NCBI GenBank assembly: GCA_902791945.1
Contig: CADAXR010000012.1
Location: forward strand, 1 to 34,755
From: an uncultured Bacteroidia bacterium
GTDB taxonomy: Bacteria; Bacteroidota; Bacteroidia; Bacteroidales; UBA932
Length of the DNA: 34,755 nucleotides
Reading direction: 5' to 3'
The notes under the pieces: generated by a model
Database searches by the model: none
What the model saw: the letters and a program-made list of their open reading frames with translations, nothing else
What the model was told of the DNA's origin: nothing
Translations under genes and position numbers: made by a program
Shown here: positions 32,336-34,755 of the stretch, piece after piece
Layout: each line of letters opens with the position of its first letter
How positions within the stretch are numbered: position 1 is the stretch's first letter

Positions 32336-34075
32336 TTATTCATCAAATTTAGCCATTGTCTTTACATATTCGCCGATGCGGTCGAGCCACGTGTAGCTGC
32401 CGGTGCCCGGGGAGGCGGACCGCTGGAAGCAGTGGGGCCGGAGGGCGAGCGTGTGGAGCTCGCTCTGGATCCCCATCGCCCTCATCTTCTCCCAGACCTT
32501 GACGGAATTCATCGCCGGCCAAGGGTCCGCGTCGCCGTGGATCATCAGCATGGGGGCCGTGTCGAGGTCGAAACTGAACTCGGGCACGAGGATGTCCTCG
32601 TCGAGGTTTCCGCCGTGGAGAGCGTGGAAATCGGCATTGTCAGTGAGCGAATACGCAGGATAGATGCCGATTCCCCACTGAACGTTGCAGGGAAGCTTGT
32701 CGATGTCGTCTTTCGGGAGATACGAATTGTGGCGGGAAGAGGTGACGCCCATAAGGGTGAGGTGTCCTCCTGCGGAGCTGCCCATAATGCCGATATGCTC
32801 CGGATCAAGGCCGTATGAGGCCGCTTCGCTGCGGACGAGGCGGATCGTCCGCTGGAGATCCTGCCAGGCCGTCGTGTGCTTTGCGAGCCCGCTTTCCGGA
32901 AGCGGCCTCGGAGTGCGGTACTTGAGGGTCACGACGGTCATCCCCATCGCGTTGAGGTAGCGGCGCGCCGGGGCGACCTCGAAATCATCGGGGTCATTGT
33001 GCGAATAGCCGCCGCCGGAGTAGATGATCTGGATTGCCGTAGTCTTCATGACCTTCGGGAAGTGCCACTCGATGTAGGGCTCGCACTGGTTCTCCTGAGG
33101 ATTCGGCATCTTGCCTTCCGGCCAGACCGGCTCTTTCACTACCTTCTCCCTGTCGGAATCGGAAGTGTAGCGGTCCATAAGTTTTTCTTCCGGCTCAAGG
33201 GGACCGGTGAATCCCATCTGGTGGAGGAATTCGACCGCCCTGTCGAGGCCGAGGGCCTTGTGGCCGAAATTGGGATAAAGGTGGACTTCGGCGGGGATGC
33301 CGCGACGGCGGAGCTCCCTGTAGATAAGCGTCGATCCGTTTGGAGTATACGGGTCGAGGCCCCCGTGCTGCATGCTTATGGGGCACGTCGAAGAGTCGAA
33401 CTTGAACACGGAAGAAATTCTGACGTCCGCGCCGTAACCTTCGCGGGTCGCCCTGGAGCCGGCCTCGCTGTCGGTCGTGACATAGGCCGGGGCGTGGAGG
33501 ATGGCCCAGGCGATATTGCACGGGATTTCATCCTTCTTGTCGACGGGTTCGTAGGCAGGAGTCTCGGAATTGGCCGCAAGAAGAAGGCTCAGGTGGGATC
33601 CGGCGGACATGCCGACGACACCGATCTTGTCGGGGTCGAAGCCGCGCTTTGCCGCTTCGCTGCGCACCAGCCTTACGGCTCTCTGGCCGTCCTCCCAGGC
33701 GCTCTGGTAGATAGGAAGTCCATTAGGCCTGGGCGTGCGGTAGATGAGTTTGACACACTGGAAACCAAGGGAAGAGAACTTCTCAGGCCAGATTTTAGTG
33801 ACGTGCTTGACGTCCGCCAGGTTGTTGTAGCCTCCTCCGGAGATCAGGATTACGCATCCTCCGTTCGGCTTTTCCGGAGCGTCCAGCCATTCGATATATG
33901 GGGCCCTGTGCTTCTCCGGCTTGAAATCCGGCTCGGAACTTTCATTCCTGAGGGCGGCTATCTGGTGGTCCTGCGGGTCGGGCATTTTCCCTTTCGGCCA
34001 GAGGTTTACGCGCTCGACGGCGCCGGCGAAAAGGACTGTGGAAAGCAGAAGGATGGAGAGTAGGGCTCTTTTCAT
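32336..34075 (-). CDS. Secreted protein with two tandem alpha/beta-hydrolase domains
   Basis: A 579-residue secreted protein (signal peptide 1 to about 19). It contains two homologous esterase domains in tandem, about 25-290 and 317-579. Each opens with 'WPxGKMPxPQ' and 'PYIEW', has an 'SGGGY' oxyanion block and 'YRTPRP', and carries a full triad: Ser157 ('GMSAGS'), Asp241, His272 in the first, and Ser434 ('GSSAGGH'), Asp517, His548 in the second. The fold matches acetyl-xylan-esterase-like and BD-FAE-like enzymes. Related single-domain proteins are common in glycan loci. Both domains look active. It has its own -7 box and may serve the neighbouring locus, though it is cotranscribed with fabG and comF. 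Confidence 0.87.
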   Translation of the reverse strand: MKRALLSILLLSTVLFAGAVERVNLWPKGKMPDPQDHQIAALRNESSEPDFKPEKHRAPYIEWLDAPEKPNGGCVILISGGGYNNLADVKHVTKIWPEKFSSLGFQCVKLIYRTPRPNGLPIYQSAWEDGQRAVRLVRSEAAKRGFDPDKIGVVGMSAGSHLSLLLAANSETPAYEPVDKKDEIPCNIAWAILHAPAYVTTDSEAGSRATREGYGADVRISSVFKFDSSTCPISMQHGGLDPYTPNGSTLIYRELRRRGIPAEVHLYPNFGHKALGLDRAVEFLHQMGFTGPLEPEEKLMDRYTSDSDREKVVKEPVWPEGKMPNPQENQCEPYIEWHFPKVMKTTAIQIIYSGGGYSHNDPDDFEVAPARRYLNAMGMTVVTLKYRTPRPLPESGLAKHTTAWQDLQRTIRLVRSEAASYGLDPEHIGIMGSSAGGHLTLMGVTSSRHNSYLPKDDIDKLPCNVQWGIGIYPAYSLTDNADFHALHGGNLDEDILVPEFSFDLDTAPMLMIHGDADPWPAMNSVKVWEKMRAMGIQSELHTLALRPHCFQRSASPGTGSYTWLDRIGEYVKTMAKFDE

Positions 34076-34098
34076 TTCGTTTCAGCGTTTACAATACA

Positions 34099-34106
34099 CA
34101 AAGATA
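34099..34106 (-). promoter_or_regulatory. -7 box for the tandem hydrolase-fabG-comF operon
   Basis: On the minus strand this reads TATCTTTG, a perfect TAnnTTTG. It is 23 nt before the ATG at 34075. No clear -33 TTTG. Confidence 0.6.
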
Positions 34107-34136
34107 AATGAATTTTTAATATTGCTTTCTTTGGAT

Positions 34137-34144
34137 TAACTTTG
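34137..34144 (+). promoter_or_regulatory. -7 box for ahcY and short inverted repeat
   Basis: TAACTTTG matches TAnnTTTG and lies 13 nt before the ATG at 34158. A small inverted repeat, GTCTT-TTC-AAGAC (34144-34156), lies between box and start, so the leader would be about 7 nt. No SAM or SAH riboswitch fits in this space. Confidence 0.55.
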
Positions 34145-34157
34145 TCTTTTCAAGACA

Positions 34158-34755
34158 ATGCAAAAGATGTACTCGATCCGTGACATTTCACTGGCCCCTT
34201 CGGGCGAGCTTAAAATAGAGTGGGTGAGGCGCCATATGCCGCTTCTCGACGCCCTGGAGAAAGAATTCCTGTCGACTAAGCCCTTCAAGGGGCTCAAAAT
34301 AGCCCTTTCGGTCCACCTGGAGGCCAAGACGGCGCACCTTTGCGAGGTGCTCGCTTCCGGCGGCGCCGAGATGTGGGTGACGGGCAGCAACCTCTGAGGG
34401 ACTCAATGTCTTCGCCCTCCATGGCGCGACGCCGCAGGAGTACGAGGAGGGAATCCGGAAGGTAGTTTCCGTCGGCCCCGACATCATCATCGATGACGGC
34501 GGAGACCTCGTGACCTGTATCCACAAGGAGTTCCCCGAACTGGTGGGGAAGGTCATCGGCGGATGCGAGGAGACGACGACGGGCATCCTCCGCCTCCAGG
34601 CGATGGACCGCGCCGGCGAGCTCCGCTTCCCGATGATGCTGGTCAACGACGCCGCCTGCAAGCACTTCTTCGACAACCGCTACGGCACCGGCCAGAGCGT
34701 CTGGGACGGCATCAACCGCACGACCAACCTCATAGTCGCAGGCAAGAGCGTCGTA
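34158..34755 (+). pseudogene. ahcY: S-adenosylhomocysteine hydrolase, frame-broken by a deletion, and cut by window end
   Basis: The first frame (34158-34397, 79 residues) reads 'YSIRDISLAPSGELKIEWVRRHMPLL' in short blocks up to 'AEMWVTGSN', then hits TGA. The homology resumes one frame over at 34399 with 'GLNVFALHGATPQEYEEG', 'PDIIIDDGGDLVT', 'GGCEETTTG' and 'FDNRYGTGQSVWDGINRTTNL', open to the window edge. Intact proteins of this Thermotoga/archaeal type read 'TGSNPLSTQDDVAAAL...' at the break. About 15 codons are missing (only 7 nt remain, so about 38 nt lost), including the STQDD block that holds the adenosine-contacting Gln. SAHH converts S-adenosylhomocysteine to adenosine and homocysteine. 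Every other conserved block is intact, so an assembly or sequencing error is at least as likely as a real pseudogene. ATG 34167 is an alternative start. Confidence 0.85.

Noticed and set aside
32876-34063. Plus-strand open frame of 395 codons opposite the tandem hydrolase
   Set aside because: The minus strand carries two complete esterase triads and a signal peptide; the plus frame has no motifs.
34107-34157. Possible SAM/SAH riboswitch before ahcY
   Set aside because: Only about 50 nt separate the divergent -7 box from the start codon, and the ahcY leader is about 7 nt; only a 5-bp inverted repeat is present.
34395-34397. In-frame TGA in ahcY read as selenocysteine or stop-codon recoding
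   Set aside because: The homology continues in a different frame and about 15 codons are missing, so recoding would not restore the protein.
1-34755. CRISPR arrays, tRNA/rRNA genes, insertion sequences, phage genes
   Set aside because: No regularly spaced repeats, no cloverleaf or rRNA-like sequence in the few short gaps, and no transposase, integrase or structural phage proteins seen.

Overview
The window is a bacterial chromosome segment from a high-GC member of the Bacteroidales, probably an uncultured gut or rumen lineage near Alistipes/Rikenellaceae or 'Cryptobacteroides'. The evidence is a SusC/SusD pair, many Sec and lipoprotein signal peptides, GH97 and GH92 enzymes, TAnnTTTG-type -7 promoter boxes, and start codons that mostly lack a Shine-Dalgarno sequence. 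The taxonomic guess below order level is inference. Gene density is very high. No gene-free stretch exceeds about 135 bases, and I saw no tRNA, rRNA, CRISPR array or transposase.

Left flank (1-5172). lemA and a partial DUF2207 membrane protein form a minus-strand pair, cut by the window start. Divergent from them is a three-gene plus-strand set: a secreted membrane protein of unknown function, a LolA-like lipoprotein carrier and a DUF3298 lipoprotein. The first of these has a strong hairpin in its leader. A minus-strand SGNH/GDSL hydrolase follows, converging on the DUF3298 gene with an 8-bp overlap.

Central polysaccharide-utilisation-like locus (5233-30881). It opens with a one-piece transmembrane regulator: extracytoplasmic lectin-like and propeller-like region, one membrane helix, and a cytoplasmic SARP-like winged helix. 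It is followed by 15 co-directional genes with almost no spacing, five of the junctions being 4-nt ATGA overlaps. The order is CotH-family kinase lipoprotein, SusC, SusD, fasciclin lipoprotein, Ig-like lipoprotein, FAD oxidoreductase with a golvesin-like C-terminus, GH28-like beta-helix protein, small jelly-roll protein, GH97, alpha/beta-hydrolase esterase, second FAD oxidoreductase, GH92, a 46-residue small protein, a fimbrillin/DUF285 lipoprotein, and a second GH92. A -7 box stands before cotH, with a GTTAA direct repeat just upstream that resembles SARP operators. The likely target is a branched, partly esterified glycan with alpha-galactosyl (or alpha-glucosyl) and alpha-mannosyl units. 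The flavoenzymes, the CotH kinase and the regulator make it unlike textbook PULs, which use ECF sigma/anti-sigma or hybrid two-component control.

Right flank (30878-34755). A minus-strand operon encodes a tandem-duplicated alpha/beta hydrolase, a FabG-type reductase and a ComF-type phosphoribosyltransferase that starts with TTG. Divergent from it is a Thermotoga/archaeal-type S-adenosylhomocysteine hydrolase gene (ahcY), interrupted by an apparent out-of-frame deletion and cut by the window end.
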